Shown: positions 35,774 through 44,756 of the stretch, one piece after another
Numbering within the stretch: position 1 is the stretch's first letter
How the letters are laid out: every line of letters starts with the position of its first letter
From: Streptomyces sp. NBC_00285
GTDB taxonomy: Bacteria; Actinomycetota; Actinomycetes; Streptomycetales; Streptomycetaceae
NCBI RefSeq assembly: GCF_036174265.1
Contig: NZ_CP108055.1
Coordinates: forward strand, 1,922,001 to 1,986,000
DNA: 64,000 nucleotides
Reading direction: 5' to 3'
Notes under the pieces: model-generated
Told to the model about the DNA's origin: nothing
Database searches by the model: none
What the model saw: only the letters and a program-made list of their open reading frames with translations
Program-made: the position numbers and the translations under genes

Positions 35774-36933
35774 GCCACGCCTCCGGGCACGGAGCGTCGG
35801 ACGAGGACGTCCGCGTCATGAGCGGCGAGGAACGCCCGGACCGCCGTGTCCCACCCGAAGCACTCCGCACGCGCGCGTGCGGACTCCCGGCGCTCCGGCT
35901 CGGACTGTTCGAGCAGCATGTCCACGGCGTCCGCGAAGGCCTCCCCGCGGTCGGCGGCGACGGCCCCGGCGGAGCCGATCACCTCAGGCAGCGCGGAGGA
36001 GGCGCTCACCACTACCGGCGTACCGCACGCCATCGCCTCCAGCGCGGCGAGCCCGAACGTCTCGGCGGGTCCAGGAGACAGGCACACGTCGGCGGACGCC
36101 TGGAGCGCGCCGAGCAGTCCGCGGTCGAGGACGTGGCCGAGGAACGTGACCGGCAGCCCGCGCTCCCGTGCCCGCTGCTCCAGGCGCGGCCTCAGCGGCC
36201 CGTCCCCGGCCACCACGAGCACCGCCCGCCGGCCGCGCCGCACCAAGGACTCCAGAGCGTCCAGGGCGGTGCTCGGCCGTTTCTCCACGGACAGCCTGGT
36301 GCAGGTCACGAGCAGCGTCTGGTCCTCGCGCGCGTACCGGTTCCTGAGGCCCGCGTCGCGCAGTGCCGGACGCCGCTCGACCAGATCGACGCCGAGCGGG
36401 GCCCGTACGACGTTGCGTGCTCCGATCCGCACGAACTCCCGCTCGGCGAACTCCGTGGTGCACACCACACGCGCGTACGTGTGCGCCGTACGGACGTTGA
36501 GGGCGTCGGCGGTGCGCCGGGCCGCCGTCTCCGACAGGCCCCAGGTGCGCAGGACTCCGTCGGCGGTCTCGTGGGAGACCATCACGGCGGGGACCCGGGC
36601 CCGCCTGGCCCATTTGCCGGTCCACCTGAGGGTCGTACGGTCGGAGACCTCCAGGCGGTCGGGGGCGAGTTCCTCCAGGAGCCGGGCCACCCGCCGCCTG
36701 TCGGCGAGGACGCGGTAGCCGCCGGTGCCGGGCAGCAGCAGGCCGGGCAGGGTGATGATCCGTCCCTGCTCGGTCTGCCGGTCGCTCGGGCGGTCGCCCG
36801 GCACGACGAGCACGGACTCGTGCCCGGCCGCCTGATAGCCCTTGCCGAGCTCGCGCAGGGCGGTGCGCAGGCCGCCCGAGGCGGGAGCGACGAAGTTCGC
36901 CAGACGCACGATCCGCAGTGACTGCCCGCTCAT
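35770..36933 (-). CDS. glycosyltransferase family 4-like
   Basis: 387 aa, GT-B fold. The N-terminal glycine-rich loop ASGGLRTALRELGKGYQ and the C-terminal donor-site motif SPGPAETFGLAALEAMACG, carrying the EX7E pattern, are typical of GT4 enzymes using a nucleotide-activated sugar. VTCTRLSVEKRPSTALDAL and VVAGDGPLRPRLE are further GT4 markers. It is coupled by ATGA overlaps to the glycosyltransferase before it and the SGNH hydrolase after it. The acceptor is unknown. Confidence 0.92.
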   Translation of the reverse strand: MSGQSLRIVRLANFVAPASGGLRTALRELGKGYQAAGHESVLVVPGDRPSDRQTEQGRIITLPGLLLPGTGGYRVLADRRRVARLLEELAPDRLEVSDRTTLRWTGKWARRARVPAVMVSHETADGVLRTWGLSETAARRTADALNVRTAHTYARVVCTTEFAEREFVRIGARNVVRAPLGVDLVERRPALRDAGLRNRYAREDQTLLVTCTRLSVEKRPSTALDALESLVRRGRRAVLVVAGDGPLRPRLEQRARERGLPVTFLGHVLDRGLLGALQASADVCLSPGPAETFGLAALEAMACGTPVVVSASSALPEVIGSAGAVAADRGEAFADAVDMLLEQSEPERRESARARAECFGWDTAVRAFLAAHDADVLVRRSVPGGVA

Positions 36934-38063
36934 GCCGCCACCGCCGTCTTCCGGCCGCTGAGCACGGCTGCGTAGTGGCCGATCAGCTGGTCGCCGACGG
37001 CCGCCCAGGTACGTCCCTCGACCATGGCCCGCGCGGCGGCACCGAACTCGGCACGCATTCCTGGGTCGGCGGCCAGGGACCGCACCGCGTCCCGTACGGC
37101 GGCCGGGTCGCGCGGCGGGACGAGGAACCCCGTGCGCCCGTGGGCGACCAGGTCCAGCGGGCCGCCCGCGGCCGGTGCGACGACGGGCACACCGCTTGCC
37201 ATGGCCTCCTGCACGGTCTGGCAGAAGGTCTCGAAGGGGCCGGTGTGGGCGAAGACGTCGAAGGAGGCGAAGATCCGGGCGAGTTCGTCGCCCATGCGAC
37301 GGCCCAGGAAGACCGCGCCGGGGAGCGCCTGTTCGAGGTGGGGCGCGCTCGGCCCGTCGCCGACCACCACGACCTTGACGCCCTCAAGGCGGCACGCGTC
37401 GGCCAGCAGCTCGATGTGTTTCTCGGGGGCGAGCCGCCCCACGTAGCCGACGATCGTCTCGCCGTTCGGGGCGAGTTGGCGGCGCAGTGCCTCGTCGCGC
37501 AGATGAGGGCGGAAACGGACGGTGTCCACGCCGCGCGGCCACAGCTTGACCCGGGGCACGCCGTGCGTCTCCAGGTCCTGCAGGGACGCGCTGGACGGGG
37601 CGAGGGTGAGGTCGGCGGCGGCGTGGACGGAACGGATGCGGCGCCAGGCGGCGGCCTCGCCCGCGTGCACATAGGTGCGGGCGTATCCGGCGAGGTCGGT
37701 CTGGTAGACGGCCACGGCGGGGACGCCGAGCCGGGCGGCGGCGGCCATGCCGCGGACGCCGAGGACGAAGGGGCTGGCCAGGTGGACCACGTCGGCACGA
37801 TGCTCGACGATCGCCGCGGCCACGCGCCTGCTGGGGAGGGCGACGCGGACCTGTGGGTAGCCCGGGAGCGGGAGGGAGGGGACACGGACGACGGGGCACG
37901 GCGCGAGGGCGTCCACGCCGGGCTCGGGGCCGGACGCGGTGGCCGGCGCGACGACGAGCGGGAGGTGACCGCGATCTACGAGGTGCCGGGCGGTCTGGAG
38001 CGCGCAGTGGGCCACGCCGTTCACATCGGGGGGAAAGGATTCGGTCACGATGACGACACGCAT
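36930..38063 (-). CDS. glycosyltransferase family 4 (mannosyltransferase-like)
   Basis: 377 aa. It begins MRVVIVTESFPPDVNGVAHC, the opening typical of GDP-mannose-dependent alpha-mannosyltransferases of the MgtA/PimB type. The C-terminal EX7E motif ETFCQTVQEAMASG and VGYVGRLAPEKHIELLADAC support GT4. It is first gene of the three-gene operon. A mannosyl-glycolipid role is an inference from family resemblance. Confidence 0.92.
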   Translation of the reverse strand: MRVVIVTESFPPDVNGVAHCALQTARHLVDRGHLPLVVAPATASGPEPGVDALAPCPVVRVPSLPLPGYPQVRVALPSRRVAAAIVEHRADVVHLASPFVLGVRGMAAAARLGVPAVAVYQTDLAGYARTYVHAGEAAAWRRIRSVHAAADLTLAPSSASLQDLETHGVPRVKLWPRGVDTVRFRPHLRDEALRRQLAPNGETIVGYVGRLAPEKHIELLADACRLEGVKVVVVGDGPSAPHLEQALPGAVFLGRRMGDELARIFASFDVFAHTGPFETFCQTVQEAMASGVPVVAPAAGGPLDLVAHGRTGFLVPPRDPAAVRDAVRSLAADPGMRAEFGAAARAMVEGRTWAAVGDQLIGHYAAVLSGRKTAVAA

Positions 38064-38206
38064 AGGGCTGTTGTCGCCGCGCCGGACGTGGTCACGTCAA
38101 CGTGGATCTTTCCGGGCGGGGAACGTCCCATGAGCGTTCCGGTGCGCACCCGAGCAGGTCGGGCCACGTCCATGCGGACCTGCCCCGCGGGTCACCGCGA
38201 GTTCAT

Positions 38207-38232
38207 CCGGTGGGCGTGACGGTGCCCACCGG
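38207..38232 (-). terminator. hairpin downstream of the HEAT-repeat gene
   Basis: CCGGTGGGC (38207-38215) and GCCCACCGG (38224-38232) form a perfect 9-bp stem with an 8-nt loop, 20 bases after the stop codon of the minus-strand gene at 38252. Confidence 0.6.
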
Positions 38233-38251
38233 TACTCGTTCGGGGCGGGTG

Positions 38252-39670
38252 TCACATGGCGGCCGTGTCCGGTCCGATACGGCCGCGGACCACGGTCTGC
38301 ACCTCGCCCTCCTCGGCCGGGTCGGCGGCGAGCCGGCGCAGTCGCTCCACGACCCTGGCGTCGCCGGTCTCGGCGTGCCTGGCGGCGATCTCGCGGGTGG
38401 CCTCCTCGCAGTCCCACAGGCATTCGACGGCGAATCCGCTGGGGAAGGAGGGGTCGGTGGCGGCGAGCGCGTGGGCGGCCCGGCCCCGTAGATGGGAGGA
38501 CGCCGTCTCCCGGTAGATGTGCCGCAGCACGGGGGCGGCACAGGCGATGCCGAGCCGGCCGGTGCCGTCGACGAGGGTCCACAGGGTGTGCGCGTCGGGG
38601 CCCTCGCCCCGTACGGCTTCCCTGAGGGCCGCGAGCACGAGGTCCCGGTCCTGGACTCCGCCCAGACAGGCGAGCATGCGTCCGGCGGCGGCACCCAGTG
38701 GATCGGGCCGGCGGGCCCAGCCGCGCGCCCGGTCCACGGCGGCGATACTGCGCATACGTTCGAACGAGTCGAGGGCGGCCTCCACGACGGCCGGCGAGCC
38801 GGTGACAACGGCCGCCTCGATCAGGTCGAAGGCCTCGGGATCATTGCCGTCGGCGAGATAGCGCAGAGCGGTGCACCGCGCCCCCTCGGTACCGTCCTTG
38901 GCTGCCGCAAGGATCTCGGGCCGGTCCTCGGGGCCCGCGACGGCGGTCAGGCAGCGGGCGGCGGGCACATACAGGACGGCCCCCCGCTCGACGCCTTGCT
39001 GGGCCCATTCGAAGACGGCCTGCACACTCCACCCCGGGCGGGGCCCGGCAGGTCGCATCTGCCGCTGCCAGAGGTCGAAACAGCCGCTCTCCTGAGCGGC
39101 GCGCACACGCGTGGAGACGGATTCGCGTGGATCGTCCGCCCACAGGCGCCATGGCCTCGGCTCGAAGGCGTCCCGGACGGCGGTGGCCAGTTCGGCCTCT
39201 CCCTCGGGATCGGTCCCGAAGCGTGCGAGGACGGGGGCGGCGAGAGACCGCAGCCCGGCGTCGTCGTCGCGCAGCGCCAGTTCGTCCAGCGCCCAGGCCC
39301 AGTTGGAGCCCGAGGCGGCGTACCTGCGCAGGAGTCCGAGCGCGTCGCGCCTGCCGTAGGAGGCGAGGTGGCCCAGGACGGCGAGGGCGAGGCCCGTGCG
39401 TGACTCCTCGGTGTCGAAGACGTCGTCGACCTCGAAGAGGTGCGCCTCGATCTCGTCCAGCTCGCCGTTCAGGTCGAGATAGAGACGGGCGTAGTACAGC
39501 GAGCGGTTCTCCACCTGCCAGTCGTGGCGGGGATCGCGCAGCACACAGTGGTTCAGGGCCGCGAGCGCCTCGGCTCGCGGGGCGGTGAGCGCGTGCAGTG
39601 TGCCGTCGCCGCGGCCCCGCTGGAGCAGGCCGAGCAGCGTGCCGCTGGGCGCTATGACCGGATCGAACAT
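38252..39670 (-). CDS. HEAT-repeat-like protein
   Basis: 472 aa, predicted soluble and almost entirely helical. Repeats of about 30-50 residues with conserved Ala/Leu/Asp patterns are visible (GLALAVLGHLASYGRRDALG, CTALRYLADGNDPEAFDLIE, LRGRAAHALAATDPSF), consistent with a HEAT/armadillo-like scaffold. The ATG at 39670 has TGAGGC eight bases upstream; a GTG at 39685 is the alternative. No catalytic motif is seen. It probably mediates protein contacts. Confidence 0.8.
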   Translation of the reverse strand: MFDPVIAPSGTLLGLLQRGRGDGTLHALTAPRAEALAALNHCVLRDPRHDWQVENRSLYYARLYLDLNGELDEIEAHLFEVDDVFDTEESRTGLALAVLGHLASYGRRDALGLLRRYAASGSNWAWALDELALRDDDAGLRSLAAPVLARFGTDPEGEAELATAVRDAFEPRPWRLWADDPRESVSTRVRAAQESGCFDLWQRQMRPAGPRPGWSVQAVFEWAQQGVERGAVLYVPAARCLTAVAGPEDRPEILAAAKDGTEGARCTALRYLADGNDPEAFDLIEAAVVTGSPAVVEAALDSFERMRSIAAVDRARGWARRPDPLGAAAGRMLACLGGVQDRDLVLAALREAVRGEGPDAHTLWTLVDGTGRLGIACAAPVLRHIYRETASSHLRGRAAHALAATDPSFPSGFAVECLWDCEEATREIAARHAETGDARVVERLRRLAADPAEEGEVQTVVRGRIGPDTAAM

Positions 39671-39971
39671 GGGAAACAGCCTCACATCAAGCGTCGACGC
39701 AACCGGGGACGTGCATTACCTGGCCGCGCGCCGACACGTCGGGGTGTCCGCCGTTTCCTGCTTGCTGTAAGCCATCTTCCTCTGCCTCTCGTCGGTGGCC
39801 CATGCGGACCCGTGTCACGGTCCGCGCGGTGCGGCATCACCTGCCCTGCCATCACGTCCGTGAACCACGACGTCATGATGACCCGGCACTTCCGTCTGCC
39901 GCGACCGAAATTTCGGCGGCCCCGTACCGCCTCCCCCGTTTTCTGTGTTCCAGCTGGTCAGAACATACGGA
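39671..39971. other. 301-bp gap between ankyrin and HEAT-like genes
   Basis: Two structures stand out: a hairpin at 39804-39825 (GCGGACC pairing with GGTCCGC; more pairs form with one bulge) and a 12-bp perfect palindrome, CCGAAATTTCGG, at 39905-39916. The first may terminate ankyrin-gene transcripts. The second could be an operator. No gene is seen. Confidence 0.45.
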
Positions 39972-40364
39972 TCAGTGTGCGCCGAACAGTTCGAGAAGTT
40001 CCGTCCGGCCGAACATCCTGGCCGTGTCGACGGCGGACGGCGTGCCCTCGGAAGGGTCGGCGCCACCCTCCAGGAGGGCCTTGATGACGTCCGCGGAGCC
40101 CTTGAACACGGCTCCGGCGAGCGGTGTCTGGCCCCGGTCGTTGACGCCGCCCGCCGCCGCTCCACGGGCCACCAGGGCGCTCACCGCGTCCGCGTGGCCG
40201 TGGTATGCGGTGAGCATCACGAGCGAGTCCCCGCGGTCGTTGGTGAGGCCTGCCGGAACACCCGCGTCGACGTACGCCACGAGAGCCTCGGTCTGCCCCT
40301 GCCGGGCCAGATCGAAGATCTTGGTCGCCAGCTCCACGACCTCGGGGTCGGGGGCTTCAGTCAT
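39972..40364 (-). CDS. small ankyrin-repeat protein
   Basis: 130 aa with about three ankyrin repeats: DRGDSLVMLTAYHGHADAVS, DRGQTPLAGAVFKGSADVIK and a C-terminal GTPSAVDTARMFGRTELLEL. No signal peptide or membrane segment. It is divergent from smeA, sharing a 217-bp promoter region. It probably binds a protein partner; which one is not known. Confidence 0.92.
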   Translation of the reverse strand: MTEAPDPEVVELATKIFDLARQGQTEALVAYVDAGVPAGLTNDRGDSLVMLTAYHGHADAVSALVARGAAAGGVNDRGQTPLAGAVFKGSADVIKALLEGGADPSEGTPSAVDTARMFGRTELLELFGAH

Positions 40365-40581
40365 CGGCCGGTCCGCCTTCCATACAACCGTTCAGGTGAA
40401 TCGCAAGGGTACTGGCTCGCGCGGCACATGACCCGATGTGTCGGAGGTGAAGATCACCACGACTCCGCCAACCTGGTGAAATCAAAAGAAATTCACCCTT
40501 TTGCAGCTTTTGTCGTATGGATACATGCTGTGATCCTGGAAGTACTCATGGTGACTGTCCCCGCGAACCAGGAGCACTCAA

Positions 40582-40776
40582 ATGATCTTCTCTATCTCCG
40601 GCGTCGTCCTGCTCGGCATCGTCGTCTTCATCTTCTTCCGCAAGGACGGACTCAAGGCGTCCCACGCCCTCGTCGCCGCCCTGTTCGGTTTCTACCTGGC
40701 CAGCACGGCCATCGCCCCGAGCATCAAGGCCGGTGGCGAGAGCCTCGCGAGCCTCCTCGGCGGCATCAAGTTCTGA
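40582..40776 (+). CDS. smeA: small sporulation membrane protein SmeA
   Basis: 64 aa. One N-terminal membrane segment (ISGVVLLGIVVFIFF) is followed by a short basic loop and a second hydrophobic stretch (HALVAALFGFYLASTAIAP). AGGAG lies eight bases before the ATG. In S. coelicolor SmeA is a 64-aa-class protein that goes to sporulation septa and recruits the FtsK/SpoIIIE-like SffA. Size, sequence character and the sffA neighbour 40 bp downstream support the name. Confidence 0.88.
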   Translation: MIFSISGVVLLGIVVFIFFRKDGLKASHALVAALFGFYLASTAIAPSIKAGGESLASLLGGIKF

Positions 40777-40816
40777 CGCCGCCCCTCCCGTCCGTACGCA
40801 CCTTCAGGAGACCGCA

Positions 40817-42379
40817 GTGGCTCGCCGCCCCCTTCCCCGCATCCTGAGCACAGGCAGCGCGCAGATCGCCCGTAGCCGGGAGCTGGCCCGGACGGCGGCC
40901 GACAGCGCCACCGACGTCCTCCACCCGCTGATCACGATCACCCGCGGTCTGCGCCGGCTGGCCTCGGCCGGTCGGCGCAGATGGGCCGACACCCCCAAGG
41001 ACAGGCGCGGACCGCTGCTGTTCCTGGTGGCCTCGGTGGTCCTGGTCGTGGCACTGGTGCCGTACGGCCCGCTCCTCGCCGTCATCACCGTGATGGCGGC
41101 GGCAGCCTGGCAGGGCCGGGATCACAGACCGCCGGAGCCGGAAGGACCCGACGAGTCGCAGACACAGCGCCTCCAGTCGCTGTACGAAGCGCTCGTCCCG
41201 TACTTCTCGGCGGCCGAGGACCCGGCCCCGCTGTACACCCACGGCGGCGAATGGGAGAAGGCCTTCCCCGCGTACGACTTCGACGGCACCGGCCGGATCA
41301 CCCGCCTGGTGATCCACTACCCGGCGTACTTCACCGACGGCGAGGCCCCGTCCCGGGCCCGTATCGAGCAGCTGTTGTACGCCAAGTCAGGGCGCGGCCG
41401 CGAATACCACTTCACCTGGGACGAGGAGGGCAACCAGCTCACGGTCTCCGTCCTCGTCCCGCTGCCCACCGACATCGCCGCCCAGCGTTTCGTCACCGCC
41501 CCGGGCGAGACCGTCCTCGGCTTCACCGACCCCACCCAGGTCCAGCGCACGCTCCCGCTCGGCTACGGCGACGGGCAGCGCGACGTCCCGCCGGTCGTGT
41601 GGCGCACCGGCATCCGCTCCACCGAGCCGCACCTGCTGGTCATGGGCCAGCCGGGCAGCGGCACGTCGACCCTGCTGCGTTCCATCGCGCTCCAGGCCCT
41701 GCAGTACGGCGATGTCGTCGTCGTCGAGGGCGGCGGCACCGGCGAGTACGCGTGCCTGACCGGGCGGGACGGGGTTCTCGCGGTCGAGTGCGGACTGGCG
41801 GGGGCCCTGGCGAGCCTGGAGTGGGCGGCGACCGAGACGGAACGCCGCCTGATCGCGGCCAACCGCGCCCGTCAGGCCGGCCACCCCCCGCCGGACGACA
41901 CCAGGCGCCCGCTGTGGATCCTCCTCGACCGTCCGAGCGCCTTCACCCACCTGGCCGCCGCGGACGGCCGCACGGATCCGCAGTCCCTGCTCCAGGTCCC
42001 GCTGCGGCACGGTCGTGCGGCGAACGTCACGGTGGTGGTGGCCGACCAGTTCGACAGCGCGGAGGCGTTGAGCGATCCGGTACGGCAGCACACACGCGCG
42101 CGTGTCGTGCTGGGCCCGGCGACGCCGGACCAGTTGGAGGCCGTGCTGGGAGCGCCCGCGCACACGACTCCGGTCACCCAGGTCCCGCCCGGCCGCGGGT
42201 ACGCCCGTCTGGGCACCGGGCCGGTCCATCGCCTTCAGGTCCCGGCGACTCCGGATCCGTACGACGAAGCGACGAGCGAGGCACACCGGCAGGCAGTGCT
42301 GGCATTGCTGCCGCCGCGGACGACGCCGGCGGACGGGGAGACGGTCCCCGCGGAAGCGGTGGTCGCCGAAGCGCCGTAG
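40817..42379 (+). CDS. sffA: SpoIIIE/FtsK-like protein SffA
   Basis: 520 aa, GTG start with AGGAG six bases upstream. Two N-terminal membrane segments (LLFLVASVVLVVALVPYG and LLAVITVMAAAAW) precede an FtsK/SpoIIIE-type ATPase domain. The P-loop reads GQPGSGTSTLLRS: the invariant Lys of GxxGxGKS/T is Thr. SffA is known in S. coelicolor as a septum-located DNA-translocase-like protein acting in chromosome segregation during sporulation. The ATPase site here looks atypical. Confidence 0.88.
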   Translation: MARRPLPRILSTGSAQIARSRELARTAADSATDVLHPLITITRGLRRLASAGRRRWADTPKDRRGPLLFLVASVVLVVALVPYGPLLAVITVMAAAAWQGRDHRPPEPEGPDESQTQRLQSLYEALVPYFSAAEDPAPLYTHGGEWEKAFPAYDFDGTGRITRLVIHYPAYFTDGEAPSRARIEQLLYAKSGRGREYHFTWDEEGNQLTVSVLVPLPTDIAAQRFVTAPGETVLGFTDPTQVQRTLPLGYGDGQRDVPPVVWRTGIRSTEPHLLVMGQPGSGTSTLLRSIALQALQYGDVVVVEGGGTGEYACLTGRDGVLAVECGLAGALASLEWAATETERRLIAANRARQAGHPPPDDTRRPLWILLDRPSAFTHLAAADGRTDPQSLLQVPLRHGRAANVTVVVADQFDSAEALSDPVRQHTRARVVLGPATPDQLEAVLGAPAHTTPVTQVPPGRGYARLGTGPVHRLQVPATPDPYDEATSEAHRQAVLALLPPRTTPADGETVPAEAVVAEAP

Positions 42380-42413
42380 CCACCAGCGGTTGTCGTGCGG
42401 CTCCGGCCGCATG

Positions 42414-42443
42414 GGGGCCTGTCGCGCGGTTCCCCGCACCCCT
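42414..42443. repeat. copy 1 of a dispersed intergenic repeat
   Basis: A 30-bp element centred on TGTCGCGCGGTTCCCCGC. A second copy, identical at 27 of 30 positions, lies at 63498-63527. Both are in 3' intergenic DNA between convergent genes. From memory this resembles a short repeat common in Streptomyces intergenic regions. Confidence 0.7.
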
Positions 42444-42502
42444 GGGCGGTTGCGGTTGCCGTCAGTCCCACAGCTGCGACCGTCCCCGGCCGGCCGCCCC
42501 GT

Positions 42503-44002
42503 TCACGCGACGACCGTACGAGGCACCTCGCCGCCCCCGGACCCCCCGCTCTCCACAACCCGTGCCGCCGCGGCCAGTCGGGTCGCGGCCTCGTCCGCCA
42601 ACGCACCGCCCACCGTGAACGGCAGCCGCACATACCCCTCGAAAGCCCCGTCGACCCCGAACCGTGGCCCTGACGGGACCCGCACGCCCACCCGTTCCCC
42701 GACTTCGGCCAGCCTCGACCCGGACAGCCCTCCGGCCCGCACCCACAGCGTCAGCCCGCCCTGCGGCACCTCGAACTCCCACGAGGGCAGCTCCCTGCGC
42801 ACCGCCGCCACCAACGCGTCCCGGTTCTCCCTGGCCTGCTCCCGCCGCAGGTGCACCGCCTGCTCCCAGCCCCCGGTGGTGAACAGCCAGTTCACGGCGA
42901 GTTGCTCCAGGACAGGCGTTCCGAGGTCGGCATAGGCCCGTGCGGCGACCAGGCTGCGGATCACGTCCGGCGCCGCCCGCACCCACCCGATCCGCATCCC
43001 CGCCCAGAACGCCTTGCTGGCGGAACCGACGGTGACCACGGTGGACCCGGCCGGGTCGAAGGCGCACACCTGCCGCGGCATCGAGACGTCCTCGTCCAGC
43101 CACAGCTCGGTCATCGTCTCGTCCGCCACCAGCACGGTCCCCGCGGACCGCGCCGCCTCCACCAACTGCCTCCGCTGGTCCTCGCCGGCGAGCGCACCGG
43201 TCGGGTTGTGGAAGTCGGCGACGACATAGGCGATCCGCGGCGCCGCGTCCCGCAGCACCTGACGCCAGCGGTCCATGTCCCAGCCGGTCAGCCCGTCCGC
43301 CATCGCGACGGGCACGAGGCGGGCGCCCGCCTCCCGCATCAGCTGAAGGATGTTGGCGTACGAGGGCGACTCGACGGCGATCCGCTCCCCCCGTCCCCCG
43401 AACAGGTGACAGATGGCGTCGATGGCGCCCATCGCCCCCGTCGTGACCATGATCTGCTCCGGCATGGTCGGGATCCCGCGCGCGCTGTACCGCTCGGCGA
43501 TCATCGCGCGCAGCGCGGGCAGCCCGGCCGGATAGTCGCCGTGCGTGTGGGCGTAGGGCGGCAGTTCCTCCAGGGCGCCCTGGACCGCACGCGTCAGCCA
43601 CGGCTCGGGGGCGGGCAGCGCCGCGCAGCCCAGGTCGATCACCGAGCCGAGGGCCTCGGGCGGGAGGGGTTCGAGGCCGCGTGCGGGGAGGGGGTTCCCG
43701 GCCGGGACCGCCGTCCAGCTGCCCGCGCCGCGCCGGGACCCCAGGAAACCCTCGGCACGCAGAGCCTCGTAGGCCGCCGCGACGGTCGTACGACTGACCG
43801 AGAGGGAGAGGGCCAGCTCGCGTTCCGCGGGCAGGCGGGCGGCCACCGGGACCCGTCCTTCCAGGACCAGCAGGCGGATGCCGTCGGCGAGTGCGCGGTA
43901 GGCCGGCGGCCGGCGCGTACCGGGGCCCGCCGGGCGGTCCTGCTGGGAGCTGAGCAGCCGGGCGAGCTGCGCGGCACCCACCGCCGAGGTCCACTGCGTC
44001 AC
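42503..44002 (-). CDS. MocR-family regulator (GntR helix-turn-helix fused to aminotransferase)
   Basis: 499 aa, GTG start. The N-terminal winged helix (YRALADGIRLLVLEGRVPVA, then RLPAERELALSLSVSRTTVA) is joined by a linker to a fold-type I aminotransferase domain. PLP motifs are intact: VVADFHNPTGA, VADETMTELW and the Schiff-base lysine in VGSASKAFWAGMRIG. MocR proteins sense PLP or amine-PLP adducts. It is divergent from a YczE-like membrane protein with about 100 bp between them, an arrangement often seen for MocR regulator and target. Confidence 0.93.
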   Translation of the reverse strand: MTQWTSAVGAAQLARLLSSQQDRPAGPGTRRPPAYRALADGIRLLVLEGRVPVAARLPAERELALSLSVSRTTVAAAYEALRAEGFLGSRRGAGSWTAVPAGNPLPARGLEPLPPEALGSVIDLGCAALPAPEPWLTRAVQGALEELPPYAHTHGDYPAGLPALRAMIAERYSARGIPTMPEQIMVTTGAMGAIDAICHLFGGRGERIAVESPSYANILQLMREAGARLVPVAMADGLTGWDMDRWRQVLRDAAPRIAYVVADFHNPTGALAGEDQRRQLVEAARSAGTVLVADETMTELWLDEDVSMPRQVCAFDPAGSTVVTVGSASKAFWAGMRIGWVRAAPDVIRSLVAARAYADLGTPVLEQLAVNWLFTTGGWEQAVHLRREQARENRDALVAAVRRELPSWEFEVPQGGLTLWVRAGGLSGSRLAEVGERVGVRVPSGPRFGVDGAFEGYVRLPFTVGGALADEAATRLAAAARVVESGGSGGGEVPRTVVA

Positions 44003-44102
44003 CGAAATCAGTCCACCTTCCCAGAATTGGCCATGGATGGCATCTCATCCCAAGCCACAGAGTGACATGAGTCAGGCCACTACCACCACAGGGGGACCCA
44101 CC

Positions 44103-44756
44103 TTGTCCACGCAGAGCCGTCTCGGGCGACGGTTGATCCAGCTGTACGTGGGACTCGCCCTGTACGGGGTCAGTTCCGCCCTGCTCGTCCAGGCAGGTCT
44201 GGGCCTGGAGCCCTGGGGCGTGCTGCACCAGGGACTTGCCGCGCTGACGGGGCTGTCGATCGGTGTCGTGTCGATCATCGTGGGCGCGGCGGTGCTGCTC
44301 CTGTGGATCCCGCTGCGCCAGCGGCCGGGCCTCGGCACGGTCTCCAACGTCTTCGTGGTCGGCATCGCCATGGACGGCACCCTCGCGGTGGTCCCACAGG
44401 CGCACGGACTCGCCGTACAGATCCCTCTCCTGCTGGCCGGCATCCTGCTCAACGGCGCGGCGACCGGGCTGTACATCGCCGCCGTCTTCGGCCCCGGCCC
44501 GCGGGACGGCCTGATGACCGGGCTTCATCGGCGGACGGGCCGTTCGATCCGTCTGATGCGGACTGCGGTCGAAGTGGCCGTCGTGGTCACGGGGTTCGTC
44601 CTCGGCGGCACCATCGGCATCGGCACCGTCCTGTACGCGGTGTCCATCGGACCGCTCGCCCAGCGTTTCCTGCGCGTGTTCGCCGTCCCCCCGGCATCCG
44701 ACGGCAGCACGGTCGTCGCCGGCGGGCAACCGCAGGGAGCGATAATCCGTCCGTGA
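44103..44756 (+). CDS. YczE/YitT-like integral membrane protein
   Basis: About 217 aa, five or six membrane segments. The motif LVQAGLGLEPWGVLHQGLA is typical of the YczE family, whose genes frequently neighbour MocR regulators. The TTG at 44103 is chosen because GGGGGA sits six bases upstream. The ATG at 44067 lacks a good ribosome-binding site but is an alternative, as is the ATG at 44037. Its stop overlaps the GTG of the next gene (GTGA). Function is unknown; transport is likely. Confidence 0.83.
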   Translation: MSTQSRLGRRLIQLYVGLALYGVSSALLVQAGLGLEPWGVLHQGLAALTGLSIGVVSIIVGAAVLLLWIPLRQRPGLGTVSNVFVVGIAMDGTLAVVPQAHGLAVQIPLLLAGILLNGAATGLYIAAVFGPGPRDGLMTGLHRRTGRSIRLMRTAVEVAVVVTGFVLGGTIGIGTVLYAVSIGPLAQRFLRVFAVPPASDGSTVVAGGQPQGAIIRP

